Counted from the stretch's first letter, positions 47,561 to 60,330 are shown. The stretch is 64,000 nt of DNA from Lunularia cruciata (GCA_948567375.1 OX419761.1:42384243-42448242), one strand, 5' to 3'. Program-made: numbers and translations. The notes: generated by a model not told the origin, from the letters alone.

Positions 47561-49560
47561 TATATAAGATAGATATATATGAAATTATAAATTTTTTCCT
47601 CTAAAGGTTATATGGAGCAATGGATATGATGTTTGATACAATTGTCAAGTTGCACATGTCAAGGATTGCACATGAACTTACCATAAGTGATGATAAAACA
47701 CCTCTCTTCCCTTCCTCTTTTGTAGCTTACTTTGGACAGCAAGCATGTATCCATTGCTCTACTCTATTGAGAACTCTAGTTGGAGCAATCCGTAAAAGAT
47801 CCATCTTTGTAGGTAATGCGCAATTTCAAATACTCTGAACTATATAGACAATATGACTTAGAGATATCTCTCACTTCCTAGGTGTAATAGGACAGATTTC
47901 TTATTGCAGTGTTATGCAACTTAATTTATTTACCACTTAGGCTTGATGGAGTCTTATCATGCTGAGTCTTTTTCCTTTCTTCATTCTAACGAGGATATCT
48001 TTGGGGCGGAGAATATCTGTGGGAGGTGAGCGGGTAAGAAAAGACTCATTGGTAAGAGAAAACGTGCGGGGAGGGATCATAGTTATCACCAATTCTGTTT
48101 TATTCTGATACGAATATTTTTTAGTTGGACAAATCGACGTAGACAAAACTTGGTGAGGATGAGTCATAGTTGTGCAAAAGTCGCTCCATGAACACTTGCT
48201 CTTAGACTGAGCCTTAATAAGGAAACAGGTTTCTTAAGGTGTTTTAGGTCTGTCTTCTTTCCTTGTAGCGATCCCATATTTTATTGTATATCATAAACAT
48301 TCCATGACCTTCCATCAAAAAATTTCACAATAAACTATGGACTCAAAAGAGTTCGTAAAAATCCATCAAAATCCTCTAAATGATGTCATGCACTTCAAAA
48401 CGAGGACTAAAATAAGTTTATAGGATCAGGGATTGAAATATCTAGCTTAAATTTCCGAAATAAAGGTGAAAAGACGATGATTTTGTCTGTATTGGAATGT
48501 GAACATCTATGGTCAAGGATGACACGATATATATATATATATCCCTCCTCTCTCTCGCGATTCAAGTACGACACATGACGTTTCTGGTAATCAGCAAAAA
48601 ACTTCCTTTTAGGTATGCGCTGCATCGCTACAATGGACAATAGCGACAAATTTGGTGATATCTCTCGAGGAATACGAAGTGGGGGCGGTGGTATGCGAAA
48701 CGTGCAGGACCGTACTGTACAGCACTTCAGTTCTGTACTGCACAGTAGTTTCCGTTCTGGTCTTCAGGCATCAGGAAACCAACCTCGTCAAGGGCAAGGA
48801 ACGGACGCGGTCAAGCGGTGACCAGATCAACACAAGCAGAGCGAAGTGAACCACACCAGCGAAGATGTTCACGAAGCAGTTCGGACCGGACATCTCAAGT
48901 CAAATTGATGGCTGCTACTGGTGCCGCCGCCTTCACGAGCTCAGATCAGTGAAGACCATAGTTCAGACCACCTGCGAGAAATTGCATTCGACGTAACTGC
49001 CCCGAATGGAATAGAAGGGGAAGTGTGGGTGTGGGCTAGAATGTCACGGTGTGCAGAGCTGGCTTTGATGACAACTTTGACCCCATCATCCCATGCTTGA
49101 CCTCGGAAAGAAAGAGCAGAGCGTCTCACGGGGGGAAGGGGAGAGAATGACTTGGCGTATGGTTTGAACTACAGTGCAGTGGTGGTAGTGATGGCAGCCA
49201 GGACGAAGGGAGACATGAAATAGTAGTACTGTATTATAGAGTCTTGGAGGTGAGTGAGTTGTTTAGGGGAGCAATAGTGGAGTGAGACAGATGGGTGTCG
49301 ACTGGAAATAGTAGGTGGGAAATTTTGGTGACGAAGAAGAGTTCAAGGAGAACGAGCTAAACTGTGAAGAGAAGGCGGGGAGAGAGTGTGTGAGAGAGCG
49401 CGTGGAGAAGACCGCTGAGGGGGGAGGGGGGAAGGGAATAGATTGAGAATGGGGTGGAGTGAGTAGTGATAGATTGTCAGCAAGGAGGAGGTAGCTAGCT
49501 GCACGCGGAAACTGCTGGAAGTGCGCTGCTGTTCTTCTCCTCTAGGGCATCGCCATGTCA
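47561..49560. other. Host intergenic sequence upstream of the Rab gene
   Basis: I see no supported gene. Composition changes from AT-rich (to about 48.6 kb) to clearly more GC- and CpG-rich (48.6-50.1 kb). An (AT)8 microsatellite lies at 48527-48542. GA-rich runs lie at 49130-49145 and 49370-49440. Short open frames at 48615-48849 have no recognisable domain. Part of 47885-48060 resembles 53630-53800. Confidence 0.5.
48527..48542. repeat. (AT)8 microsatellite
   Basis: A perfect run of eight AT units precedes a CT-rich stretch (CCCTCCTCTCTCTCG). Confidence 0.9.
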
Positions 49561-50147
49561 TAGCGTGCGGTTCATGATTCATGACCCGGCTCCCGTGAAC
49601 CTCTCAACTGTTGTTGCTCCGCTGGTGCTTGCGTACTCACTCCTCCATGAATTGGTACTAGTACTAATACTTCTGGGGGTCCCACTACTGCGAGCGAAGA
49701 GTTACTCAAATTTCTTCACCTCAACGTTCTTTCTCAGTCTTCTTCTCCGTCTCTCGCATCTCATCTTAATCTCATCATCGCATCGTTAATCTTTGTTGTA
49801 GTCGTTGTTTCCATCACCCCCCGGCCGTTGCTGTTGTTGCTGCCATGCTCCCCTAGAACAGGCTGCCTGACTCTCTCTCCACCACCCACAGGCTCCAAGG
49901 CCAACAACAGTAACTACTGCCACCCAAGCCACGTCTTAGAAAATTCCTTCGGCAATCATTTATCCATTCCCTACTTGTCCAATGTATGCACGTTTTCTTC
50001 AGCTAGAAACGAGAGCGATCTGAAAAGTTGGAGGTCTTTGGTTTCTTCGCTGGTTTGGGGTTTACAGCAGCCGGTACTGGTGAAAGAAGGGAACGGAAGT
50101 TGAGATTTTAGCCACTACCAGGTAGCAGCATCTGGAATTTCTGAGTC
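49560..50147 (+). promoter_or_regulatory. Probable promoter/5' leader of the Rab gene
   Basis: The 600 bp before the ATG are rich in CT runs (for example 49730-49780 and 49800-49830), typical of plant 5' leaders. A leader intron is possible but I cannot fix its ends. No clear TATA box stands out. The bases around the start, GAGTCATGGCGG, are a favourable plant initiation context (purine-poor at -3 but GCG after ATG). Confidence 0.4.
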
Positions 50148-50774
50148 ATGGCGGACAGTGATTATCGCATGAAACTGCTCCTGATTGGAGACAGTGGAGT
50201 GGGAAAGAGTTGTCTTTTGCTTCGGTTCTGTGATGATTCATTTGCCACATCGTTTATCACCACTATAGGGATTGACTTCAAAGTTCGGACTATAGATGTG
50301 GACGGGAAGAAGGTTAGACTGCAAATTTGGGACACTGCAGGGCAGGAGAGGTTTCGTACAATTACGACAGCGTATTACAGGGGAGCGATGGGAATTTTGT
50401 TGGTTTATGACATTACTGACTCGTCCTCGTTCCAGAATGTCCGGAACTGGATTGGGAGCATCACAGAGTATGCTGCAGAGAACGTGAATGTAGTTTTGGT
50501 TGGAAATAAGGCAGATATGGAGGAGAGCAAGAGGCAGGTGACAAAAGAGCAAGGTCAGGCTCTCGCTGACGAGTATAAGATAAAGTTTTTTGAAGCCAGT
50601 GCGAAAACGAAGTTCAATGTGGAGGAAGTGTTTGAGTCGATTGCTAGGGACATAAAGAAACGGCTAGAGGAAACCACTTCGAAGATCGACTTACCACCTG
50701 CAACATTCAACTTTGTGGATCCTCAAGCTCCATTACGTAAACGTGACAGTTACCAAACCAATTGTTGCGGGTGA
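50148..50774 (+). CDS. Rab8/RabE-type small GTPase, intronless
   Basis: This encodes a 208-residue Rab GTPase, the normal length for the family. All nucleotide-binding motifs are intact: P-loop GDSGVGKS (14-21), switch I with TTIGIDF (38-44), DTAGQE (62-67), NKAD (120-123) and ASAK (150-153). The C-terminus TNCCG carries the double cysteine that is geranylgeranylated for membrane attachment. The effector region and RabF-like sequences ([34 protein letters not shown]) match the Rab8/RabE group, which directs post-Golgi vesicles to the plasma membrane. Rab1/RabD is the next best reading. The start is the first ATG in a good context and gives the usual short N-terminus. The reading frame has no intron, whereas land-plant RabE genes usually have several. 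The rather divergent C-terminus (residues 176-203) is unlike typical angiosperm RabE. The gene looks functional. Confidence 0.93.
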   Translation: MADSDYRMKLLLIGDSGVGKSCLLLRFCDDSFATSFITTIGIDFKVRTIDVDGKKVRLQIWDTAGQERFRTITTAYYRGAMGILLVYDITDSSSFQNVRNWIGSITEYAAENVNVVLVGNKADMEESKRQVTKEQGQALADEYKIKFFEASAKTKFNVEEVFESIARDIKKRLEETTSKIDLPPATFNFVDPQAPLRKRDSYQTNCCG

Positions 50775-53250
50775 AGTTAGTTCTTGTGTGCTATTTTATC
50801 TAAATCTATAAAACTACAGTAGCGAAAACAGCAGCTCTCAACCTGTAGTGTTAAGTTCTGCTAGTCAGTCGTTCCAGTCAATCACATTGATTGACACGTG
50901 ATAGAGTTCGTCGGCATCTCGCCATTGCTAGGATGAGGTCAACGCATTTTACAGTTGGAACGCAGCGGGTAGTGCACCAATTTGAAGCTTAAGCATCATG
51001 ATTGTTTTTCTTCCGGCAGCTTCTCAGGTGTCGACCTCTCCAGTACATGTCCCTTGACCGGGGCCGAGAACATCTTCGACACACGAGAAACTTACATTGA
51101 CGGCTTTGGGTGATCTGAGAATGTATTCTATCGTAGACTGTTTTCAGGTATATAAAGTCTTGGTTCTCTCAGGGAACCTGGTTCCACCTCACTTGCGTGT
51201 AACATCGCCTAGTCTACTATCATTTTCTTTCGTAAAATCGCTTCTGAAAGAAATCCAGGGCTTCAATTTCTGCAACTCTATGCGAGTGCCTTGAATAACT
51301 TCCTGGGCAAAAAGAATTTGGTTCACGGTTTGAATATCAATATTTGTGCTGAGGAGATACGAGTAAAACTACTGGAGTCCTTTGAGGTAAGATATTCTTC
51401 AGGAGTATGCTCAATAGGGAAGCCAGAAGTTTGAGATCAGGAAAGAGAAGAAAGTGGATTCGCGCATCTTAGGGATATTATCTTATCATGTAAACAGGAA
51501 GGCCTGGCTTGGTCTGCCACTTCTTCACCCAACAAAAGCGTGAAGACAGGTGCAGCCGTACTTCAGAGGGGACAAGAAAATAGAGTTTAGTAGGTCATTA
51601 ACACAGTACACTTCTACGATTGTTCCAGTCCTATTGATTTGTGTGCACCTCGACGAGGATAACAGAAGCCTGGCGTCCGCATGATCCACGCACATGGATG
51701 AGTATGGAAAGAAAACTTATTTAACAAGATTGTTAATAGCGACGACGCACCATCCTACTCCTAGGGGAGAAGCTCCACTGATTTCCTCATCTTGTATCTC
51801 TCACGTGCTTGCCCTGAGAGTCTGTCCTGTAATCTGAGGAAATGGCGAAGATTATTTCATTTCGTTCAGCAATCACCTTGTCAACTTTCAGAGGGAATGT
51901 TAAAGGTAGACTCTGTATATTGACAGGAAGATGCATGGGTGAGCGTACCATAGATCAATGTCCTGCGTTGACCAACATCACTTTGCTTGATCAGCAAAAC
52001 CGCCGAGGTTTGTACCTGTTTCTACTGTAATATAATCCTACCTCCGAGAAAGATATAACTGCTGATGAACCAGCCCCTGGGTATTATTCCGATTTTTCAG
52101 GTCATCGCATAGTGGGCAAGAAATGTAACGAACAGATTGTACTGATTGAAAAACTTTGAGGTTCCCGAATGTTTCACTTCTGCACATGCAAACTTAATGC
52201 CATAAGTTATTGAGTACAATTCTTCTCTGGAACTGCGATTTGACTTTGGATTTGGTAGTGGGCAAGGAATAAAACGTTCAGGCCCTCCTCAACTCCTGAC
52301 TACAGAACCTCTTGATTAAAAGCCAGAAGATGTGTTTGACTCTCTCATATGTTTGCGTATTTGAATCTTTTGTTGCAGCTAGTCAAAGTTGGCACCATTC
52401 CCTGGGATGATGGAAGTATGACGACGCCATTTTGTGCCTTAAAGATCAAGCCGAATCGATGTTTCAATATAGAATCTTAGCTGAATATCATTTGATGACC
52501 TATCGGATAAAATGGACGTAGGTCCGTTGACATGTTGGAGATGAGGGCAGAAAGTGTCCTGTCCTGCTCAACTTTGCTAAACCAAACAAAGTTCCCCTTA
52601 GTATTGTCATGGCAGGCTGTGACCCAGTTCCTCACGCACCCCAGGACCCAAAACGGCTAAGATTTCGGAATGCGTTGTGACCAGGTCAAGTCAGGTTGTC
52701 CTATTGCCAAGAACAAGCGCTTAGAAATGTCAACGTGCGCACATATGGCGTTGTCCCGACCGACAAACAGTAGAGTACACTAGTGGAAAAAGATGCTGTG
52801 ATTTTCCCAGTTCTTGCTGGCTCAAGGTTGGAACTGTGAAGTGAAAGCTTCCCTTTACATCGAAAGGCTAGGAAACTTCCCAACATTTTCGTTCAAATCA
52901 ACATTCTCGACTGACATCTATACATCTGGAGTTCACTATGCTTTTCGAGGTTATGGATCTATGCAGCATATTCACACGAGGCTCCTCCTGTTCAGCGTTG
53001 CGTGCCTGGATGTGGGACTGCGTGCCTAGTAACAATCTGCCAGTCGAATCCGTACACGAGACCAGTGACAGATCCAAAGGGTTCAACGAGGACAAGAAGT
53101 TTTGTCGATCTAAACAAACACCGGTACGATTATGTGTACGTAAAACTTCTTCCATCTTCACTAGACCTCTTCGATCAGATTCGGGCTAGAGTCACCAGGA
53201 ATTCACGAGGAATTAGGATGCCGATTAGTGGCAATTAGGGGTAAAAATTA
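50775..53250. other. Downstream intergenic sequence, no gene recognised
   Basis: The first few hundred bases are probably the Rab 3' UTR. No clear AATAAA signal is seen close to the stop. Short open frames (for example 51842-52030 and 52938-53189) show no domain, and I do not call them. Composition is balanced and unlike the flanking elements. Confidence 0.5.
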
Positions 53251-55651
53251 TTCAACAAAGCTGAATAGACAAACATGCTCCATGCTTGGACTTTGAACAA
53301 ATATGAGACTCCGTCAATTCATCTCATGGTTTTTAATATAATAAACTACTAATTTATCATTTATTATATTTTTTAATCTTATTTTATATGAATAATTTGC
53401 ATTTTTTTATCTAGAAACTGTCAAGAAGAAAATAATCTAACAGATATCAGTTTTTATAAAAAGATTAGCATTCTATTTTATTCAAATAGAATCATATTAA
53501 GGATCTCTTTATAATGTAAAATAATCATGAGTTTAAGATTACATAGTACTCTTCTGGCCTTTTGTAATGAGTATAATCACTACAATATAGAGTCACTTAC
53601 AAATAATTCTTACTCCTTTACAATATAATGAGGATATCTTAGGTGCGGGGATATTTTAGGTGCGGTAGGGCAGATTTCTCATATAGACTCTATTGGGGCT
53701 TAGCCCCATGTTACCTTTTTTGTCTCTCCCTTGTACGGCTTGATGGGGTCTTCCCATCCTTCGTTTTTCCTACGCGGTCGCCTTTCTTACTCCTTTGCAA
53801 TTAGTGTGGGTTAAAAAGATGTTAATTCTCGGCAACATTCTTGATTTCCAACTTCTGAAGATGATCCGGTTAGTTATGCTCTATGAGTTAGTTAAACTAT
53901 TATACTTAAATTTATGCAAGTATGATCATTTGCTACTAAGATTTTCAACTTAATGAATATAATCTACTTTTGTTGATTAAATATTAATCCAGATGAATTT
54001 TCACTCCGTAAATGAATAAATATCCTATATTATAGTCAAGAGATTACTAGCCATTGTTATAAACTTGGTTACAATAATTTTACATTGTAAAGAGTACAAA
54101 TATACTAAAATCTTCATCATAATTATGTTTATATATTTTATTCACCTTTATATTCACCCTCTATTTGTATAAAATACGAATTACCATGAGAAAATTAAAA
54201 ATAATATTTTTCCAAAATTAATATAAATACTTTTGATGAATAGATTAAGCATTCCTCTAATGCTTTCTCAAAACACTTATTTTTTTATTTACATATGTTA
54301 AAAACAAGTTTTCATAATAATTAGTACTTTTATCAACCTTCAAATTCCAATTATTGTAGTACAAGCATATGAAATAACAAGATGTTTACATATCATCAAG
54401 GCTCATACATGCTGATATTTATAATAACTTGATATGCATTTGCAAAATTGAGCATATAGACTATGAAATTTTAGTACCCTAATAAGCATTAATATATCAA
54501 TGAACCAAATAAATCTTAAGAAATGTAATAAAATTTATCAAATGTTTCCAAATCATTAAAATATAAACGGACTTCCAAACAAAGATATCTCTTTTTTCTT
54601 CTTTATTACTCATATATAGAGAGATAGTTAGATAATTATATGTTATTAAATTCTTTGAAATCACTCAATTATAAATAGATCTCCAAACAAAGATACCTCT
54701 TCTTCCTTCTTTATTACCTCATGTAGTCTATATGGAGAAATAATTAGATAGTTATAAATCAATGAGAATTCATATGTAATAATTTAGATAATAGTTTTAA
54801 AATAATTTAACATAGATATACAAGAAGGACCATATATATTCTACAATCTTAATACTCCTCATACATAAATATAAGTATAAGAATATCAATGGAGAAAAAT
54901 GCCATGAATAGAATTGTCACTTCCTTGTTGTTCTCTAGTTTTCTTTGTTTTCAATGGTTTTTTTGTAAATAGTGGGGTTAAGAAGTCACAAGAACATCAT
55001 ATGCAAGGAATGAAGATTTTTTTTAGTCTTACCTCTATGAAACTAGGGTACTAGGGTTCACTCAACACAACAATTTACGTGGCTTACAAGGTCAAGGAAT
55101 GAGAACAACAACCACTGTATTTGTAGCCAAACCAATTTTGTGTTTGTATCGTGCCACCAATGAATATGGCCAACCTAACAAAACAAGGACTCTTAGTCCG
55201 TCCACAACTTCACAAAACTCTATCAAGTGAGTAGAGACACAACGAACTTCCAACACCACAAAATTCCATTGATTATTTTCACCATTTTGAAATCACACAA
55301 AAAGATGCAGGCACCGCCAAAGAATTGTTGGCAACTATTTTGAGCCTAGGCTTGCATGTGTGATAGTCAATCTTGGCCCTTCATCAACAACTGTGACAAA
55401 AAAATAGCAGATCCCACCTTGTTGGGACTATAAAATAACAAGTTTGAAACTTTTTGTTTTTTTCACTTTTCCACTTTTCACTTCTCTGCAATTGTCAATC
55501 CCTATGATATCATGTGAGAATTTGGCATCTTTATTATAGAAATTTTCCTTTTTTCAACAAGTGCTAAATGAGAGAAATTGTGTGAGAGGAGGTATGAGTG
55601 ACAATCTCATTAAGAATCCAAATCTTCAATCATGGTAACACAAACTCCAGA
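53251..55651. other. Very AT-rich tract without genes
   Basis: AT content is roughly three quarters or more for much of 53.3-55.0 kb, with no supported coding frame. Phrases at 53630-53760 resemble 47885-48060. From 55.0 kb the sequence becomes less AT-rich up to the F4 element. I see nothing definable in 55000-55650. Confidence 0.6.
54570..54790. repeat. Two-copy tandem repeat, 108-bp period
   Basis: The unit CCAAACAAAGATATCTCTT...TTCTTTATTAC...GAGATAGTTAGATA begins near 54575 and recurs at 54683 with minor differences. Confidence 0.75.
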
Positions 55652-56223
55652 TGTAATACCATTAGCTAAACATATTATCTAGAGGTTGGAATTAGCTTTG
55701 GTCACATATGGAAGGATGTTATATATGATGGTCTAAGTAAATTAGATAGAGGAGTCATTAAAAGAGAAGTTCCACTAATAGTGTAGAGGCCAAAAATACC
55801 TTGAAAACTTCAAAGCAAATTTTGGAAGCCTAAAATGATGAATAAGGCCTAAAAACATAAAATAATCCCTTCCTTTGGGGAAAAAGGCATTAATATCTCC
55901 CCCATGCTCATTTTTTCAAGAGCTTTCCAACGGTACCTCACCCATGCTATTCTGAGCTTCCTATAGGAAGTTTCCCATTGATCAAACTTGTTTGACCAAC
56001 CATATAGGACAAGGGTCAACATGTCACCCATCCATACAACTAATCAAAGGATGAAGCTCAATGACATATAACCAATCTATGTATCTGATCCATGGGTGAA
56101 GCTCTCTTTGAGAGGATCCTCTTTGCTATATAATAAAACAATGTGTTCCTTTGGGGCATCAAAGCATTGAGAGCTGAATCTTTGTGTTTCTCTTGGGTGT
56201 TCTTCTATCCTTGGAATATTATA
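55652..56223 (+). repeat. F4 5' LTR
   Basis: It runs TGTAATACCATTAG to GGAATATTATA, and the 3' LTR at 62371-62948 matches it. It is followed by TGGTATCAAAGTTTG (56225-56239), which matches the initiator-Met primer site for its first eight bases and closely thereafter. Confidence 0.85.
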
Positions 56224-57539
56224 ATGGTATCAAAGTTTGTGTTTTAATCCAAAGAGAATGGATCATCCCTCTTGGAGGAACACGAGCTATAAATTTTGGA
56301 GTAGATTTAATGGACATAGTGATGAATTTGCCAAACCTGATGATTCTACCTGGGGCAATGTACGCTAGAGAGTGGGACTTGACAATCTACATTTTGTTAT
56401 GATGCAATGGATCTGAATATACCAAATCCTCTCTCTTTCAACACTCAAGTAGAAATCAGTTATATGGTTAGACCAAAAGTGATGTTAGGGATTTTGTAGT
56501 TGGCAATTTTGGTGAGGAATATTATCAATGAGTGATAGCCTCTGACATCCCAATGGTAGTTCCAATAGTTTGTGCTCCCTCCTAAGTGATCATATCAACC
56601 CTTTATTGAAATAGAAAGAATCAATTAAGCATTTGATGTGTTCACAAATCATGGAGCCTAGATCTGATGCAAGGAATACAAGGGATGTTGAATGAATTTT
56701 GGGAGATCAAGATGACAATGGAGGCATTGCAAAGTCAAGTAAATACCTTCAGTAATGATCAAGTAATGCAAGAAGAAGAACCATCCCAAAACCCAATACC
56801 AATCGACAAAGTACTTAAAGACTTACTCATGTAAATGATATTGACTCAATATTAAAGCCACATTGTTACTAAAAATAAAGAAGACTTGCAACATTGATCC
56901 TTACAAAGGATAATGTTTCATGGGAGTAGTGGAAAACTAGATTTCAAGAATGAATTGATACTTTTGATTATTCATAATTGAGATCAATGATCATTCCATA
57001 GGTGTGTGGTCATGTGGGTACTTGAACGATAAAGCTTTCACATGGCACAATGCTTGGGAATGATGAATGTTGGTAGAAAAGATAGATCACTTGGACAACA
57101 ATGCAAGAAGGGTTGCTAAAGAATTCCAATCTATGGATTATGTGCAAATGGTCCAAACCTAATTGTGGGGGTTGAAGCAAACAAATACCGTATAAGAGTA
57201 CATGGAGGTATTTCTAGATGTATAGGTTGCGATGACAAATATGAGTCCAACAAAAGCTCTTGATAATTTCAAACAAGAATTAAAAGGGAAAATTCATTAA
57301 GAGGTAATAGTGTAAAATCCTTGCACTATTTTTGAAGCCATTGCTTGCGCTCAAAGAATAGCAAGGGCACTTGGAGGAGGTGAAGGAGTAGTCTTGACTC
57401 AACACTATTGGGCTCAAACATTGCACTTTGGTGGACCAATTCTTATGGTATTGAGCAAAAATTGGTTCCATCATCAAGGAGCATGACTACTCCAAGGAGA
57501 ATGACGATGGGTCAAAGAAAAGGGAGATAGAGTACCACA

Positions 57540-58000
57540 AGGAGAAGGGGCTCAAGCAAAACAATGATGTTACAATTGTAGTCAAGTTGAGCTTATAACC
57601 ATCAATTGTTGTGCTCATCTTCCTAGAAGCACTTGGCCTCCATTTAGGTGACCTTTGAACAACATGGAGAGACAAATTGAAGAGGAAGATGTTGAAATCA
57701 CATTGGAAAATGAAGATCACCAATAAATGTACCTTGTGGCCTTATTGGCTCAATGGAGAAGAGTAAAAGCGGGGAAGGAAGAGGACAAGTGCACAAAGGT
57801 TGAGGAAGATAAACATACAATTGATTGTCATAATTGGAGTCCTAAAAGGCAATCAGGTGAGAGTATTGATAGACCATGGAATAACAAAGAATTTCTTGTG
57901 TTGCTTTGTTGCAATTAGGTTGGAGATAGAACTAGAGAAGGATGAGAAGGAAGAAGTAGAGTTTCCTTATGGTCGGATAGAGAGCATGGAGTAGTTACTT
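57540..58000 (+). pseudogene. F4 gag end and protease region
   Basis: A Cys-rich knuckle-like stretch is coded near 57567. The frame 57800-57994 shows VRVLIDHGITKNFL, close to the VLIDSGSTHNFL block of chromovirus proteases. The preceding 56.4-57.5 kb should be gag but is too worn to show domains. Confidence 0.6.
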
Positions 58001-58064
58001 AGAAAGGTAGCATTCTCTATAGGAGAGTATCAAGAAGAAACTGAGTGGCAAGTGATACAGTTAG

Positions 58065-59313
58065 TGTAACAATATGGAGTTTATCAACGAGTTAGTCAAG
58101 GCTAATGAAATAGCAAATAGGCTAAATTAGCCTAGAATATTTCTAGAAGTATCTAGGAAGCTACTTGGTACCTTTCAAGTATTGGGTAAAGTGCATGCCT
58201 AGTGGTGACTTCTAGGAGGAAGCTTCTCAAAAAGCTTCTCGGCTAGCTTAGCTTGCAGCTCAAGTAGATAGCTTCTAGAATGAAGCTTCCAACTAGCTCA
58301 GCTTGTATGCCAAATTAGTGACTTCTAGAAGGAAGTTTCTTGAGGAGCTTCTTGGTTAATTTAATCTTCCAAGAGAAGACTTGAAGAGAAACATAGAAGA
58401 AGAAACACACAATTTCATACTCAACCTTTGATGCCCCAAAGGAGCACCTTGATTGTATTATATAGCAAAGGATACTCCTCCAAAGGAAGCTCTACCCTTG
58501 GATCAGATACATGGATTGGTAACCTATAAGTAAGCTTTGCCCTCAGATTGATTGTATGCATGGGTGATATGTCTGTTGCAATCCTATCTGGTTGGTCAAA
58601 CCATCTTTGATTGAAGGGAATCTTTAGGGAATCTTCTTGTAAGAATCTCCAAATTGCATGTGTGAGGTACCATTGGAAAGCTCTTGATGAGACAAACATG
58701 GGAGGAAGGAAGGTCAGCTTTTCCCATATTGGAGGGGAGGACAGAATGTATATATTTTTAAGGCCTAATTCATCCATTTAGGCCTTCAAAATTGGCTTAG
58801 AAGTTTCTAAGCTATTTTTGGCTCTTGTTCTTTTAGTAGAACTCCTCTTTTAGTGACACCTCTATTGGAACCACCTAGCCTATCATGCATAACATCCTTC
58901 TAGATGTTACCAAGCCAATTTCCACCTCTAAATAATATGTCTAGCTTTTGGTATTACAAATTCAAGCTATTTTTGGCTCTTGCACTATGAGCAGAAGTAC
59001 TCTTTTGGTGATACCTCTATTTGATCTACCTAGCACATCAGACATAACATCCTTTCAAAGGTACCAAGCCAATTTTCAACTCTAGATGATATGTCTAGCT
59101 ATTGATATTATAGTTAACTTGGCTTGCACTCCAAAAAAGTAGTTTTAGGAAGCTTCTTGAGAATTTTCTCAAGAGCCTTGTATGCTCCCTATAAATACCA
59201 AAGCCCAAGTTCATGCTAAGAATTTGGAGTTTCCCTCATTCAAGTGTCATAGTATGATCTTCCACTCCGGTCTTCCAATCTATTATTTCTCTCCTCAATC
59301 TCAGTCTTTTATA
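58065..59313 (+). mobile_element. F3 solo LTR inside F4
   Basis: It starts TGTAACAATATGG and ends CAGTCTTTTATA. A perfect 5-bp duplication, GTTAG (58060-58064 and 59314-59318), flanks it. GAAGCTTC-type palindromes and the TATA sequence are present. It is itself interrupted at 58361-59112. Confidence 0.87.
58361..59112 (-). mobile_element. F4 LTR sequence nested in the F3 solo LTR
   Basis: It is flanked by GTTAA (58356-58360 and 59113-59117). Most of it (to 58958) is the F4 LTR on the minus strand, ending TTTTGGTATTACA. A second, partial copy of the same LTR end follows (58959-59112, ending TTGATATTATA), so it is a compound remnant. Confidence 0.72.
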
Positions 59314-59579
59314 GTTAGCTTGTTACAATGTGATCTTAAGCATGCCATGGATGGAGCACTACAACCCCTTGGTCAATTGGCAAAAGAAATTAGTGAGAAC
59401 TAGCCAATGGAAGATCATTGGGGTTAAAGAAAGATCACAAAGGCAAGAACTACCTCTTTATGTCAAGACAACAACTATTGGTAAGACAGATAGATGTTCA
59501 TGGGTCTAATAGAAGAGACAAGTCTAGAGTGCACAACTCAATGGACACATTCTTGAGAATTTGAAAGATGTGGTTAATG

Positions 59580-60330
59580 AGTTTCAAGATGTCTTTCCAG
59601 ATGATTTACCCTTAGGATTACCACCAAAAAATAGAGTAGATCATAAAATCAAGATACTTCTTGGGAACACACTTCCTTATAAAGCCCCATATTGACTATC
59701 ACCTCATAAGTTCAAGGAGTGTAAGGTTTATATTGAGGAAATGCTACAGAAATGGTTTATTGAACCTAACATATCACTATATGGGGCTCCTTGTCTTGTT
59801 GTAAAGAAGAAAGATAGTACAATACGCATGTGCATTGACTATTGAAGCCTAAATCAACAAACAGTGAAGAATAAATACCCTTTACCTTGCATGGATGTCT
59901 TGCTCAGTCAACTCAATGTGGGAAAATGCTTCACCACACTCATACTATAGTGCAATTACAACCAAATCAGGATTGCAAAGGAAGACAAACACAAAATTAC
60001 CTTTTGAACAAAGTATGGTCACTTTGAGTATTTGATGATGCAGTTTGGCCTCACTAACACACCAACCACTTTCATGTGTTTGATAAATGACATATTTCAT
60101 CCATACTTGGATAAATTTGTTATCATTTCCTTGATGACATCTTAGTCCATAGTAGGATGATAATGGAGCACAAGCAACATCTGCAAGAAGTCCTCGAACT
60201 TTTGTGATATAATGAGTAGTATGCCAAAATCTCAAAGTGCAAGTTTGGCAAGTCTGAAGTAGACTAATTGGGGCATAGAGTAGTGCAAATAAAATAGAGG
60301 TCATTCAGAAATGAGGTGCTCCAAAAAATC
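59580..60330 (+). pseudogene. F4 reverse transcriptase region
   Basis: RT motifs include the pre-RT LPLGLPPKNRVDHKI, then LYGAPCLVVKKKD and MCIDY near 59780-59845, the NKYPLPCMDVLLSQL stretch, and the FGLTN-like block near 60047. These are in chromovirus order. Confidence 0.78.

Noticed and set aside
48615-48849. Two overlapping short open frames
   Set aside because: There is no domain or start context to prefer either. They are likely chance frames in GC-richer DNA.
50238-50552. 104-residue minus-strand open frame over the Rab gene
   Set aside because: It is a shadow of the Rab coding sequence with no recognisable domain.
51842-53238. Small genes downstream of Rab
   Set aside because: Frames of 60-85 residues show no family signature and are expected by chance in this length of DNA.
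47885-53830. A large transposon bounded by the repeats on both sides of the Rab gene
   Set aside because: The repeated phrases are short, diverged and in a different order on the two sides, and no target duplication is visible.
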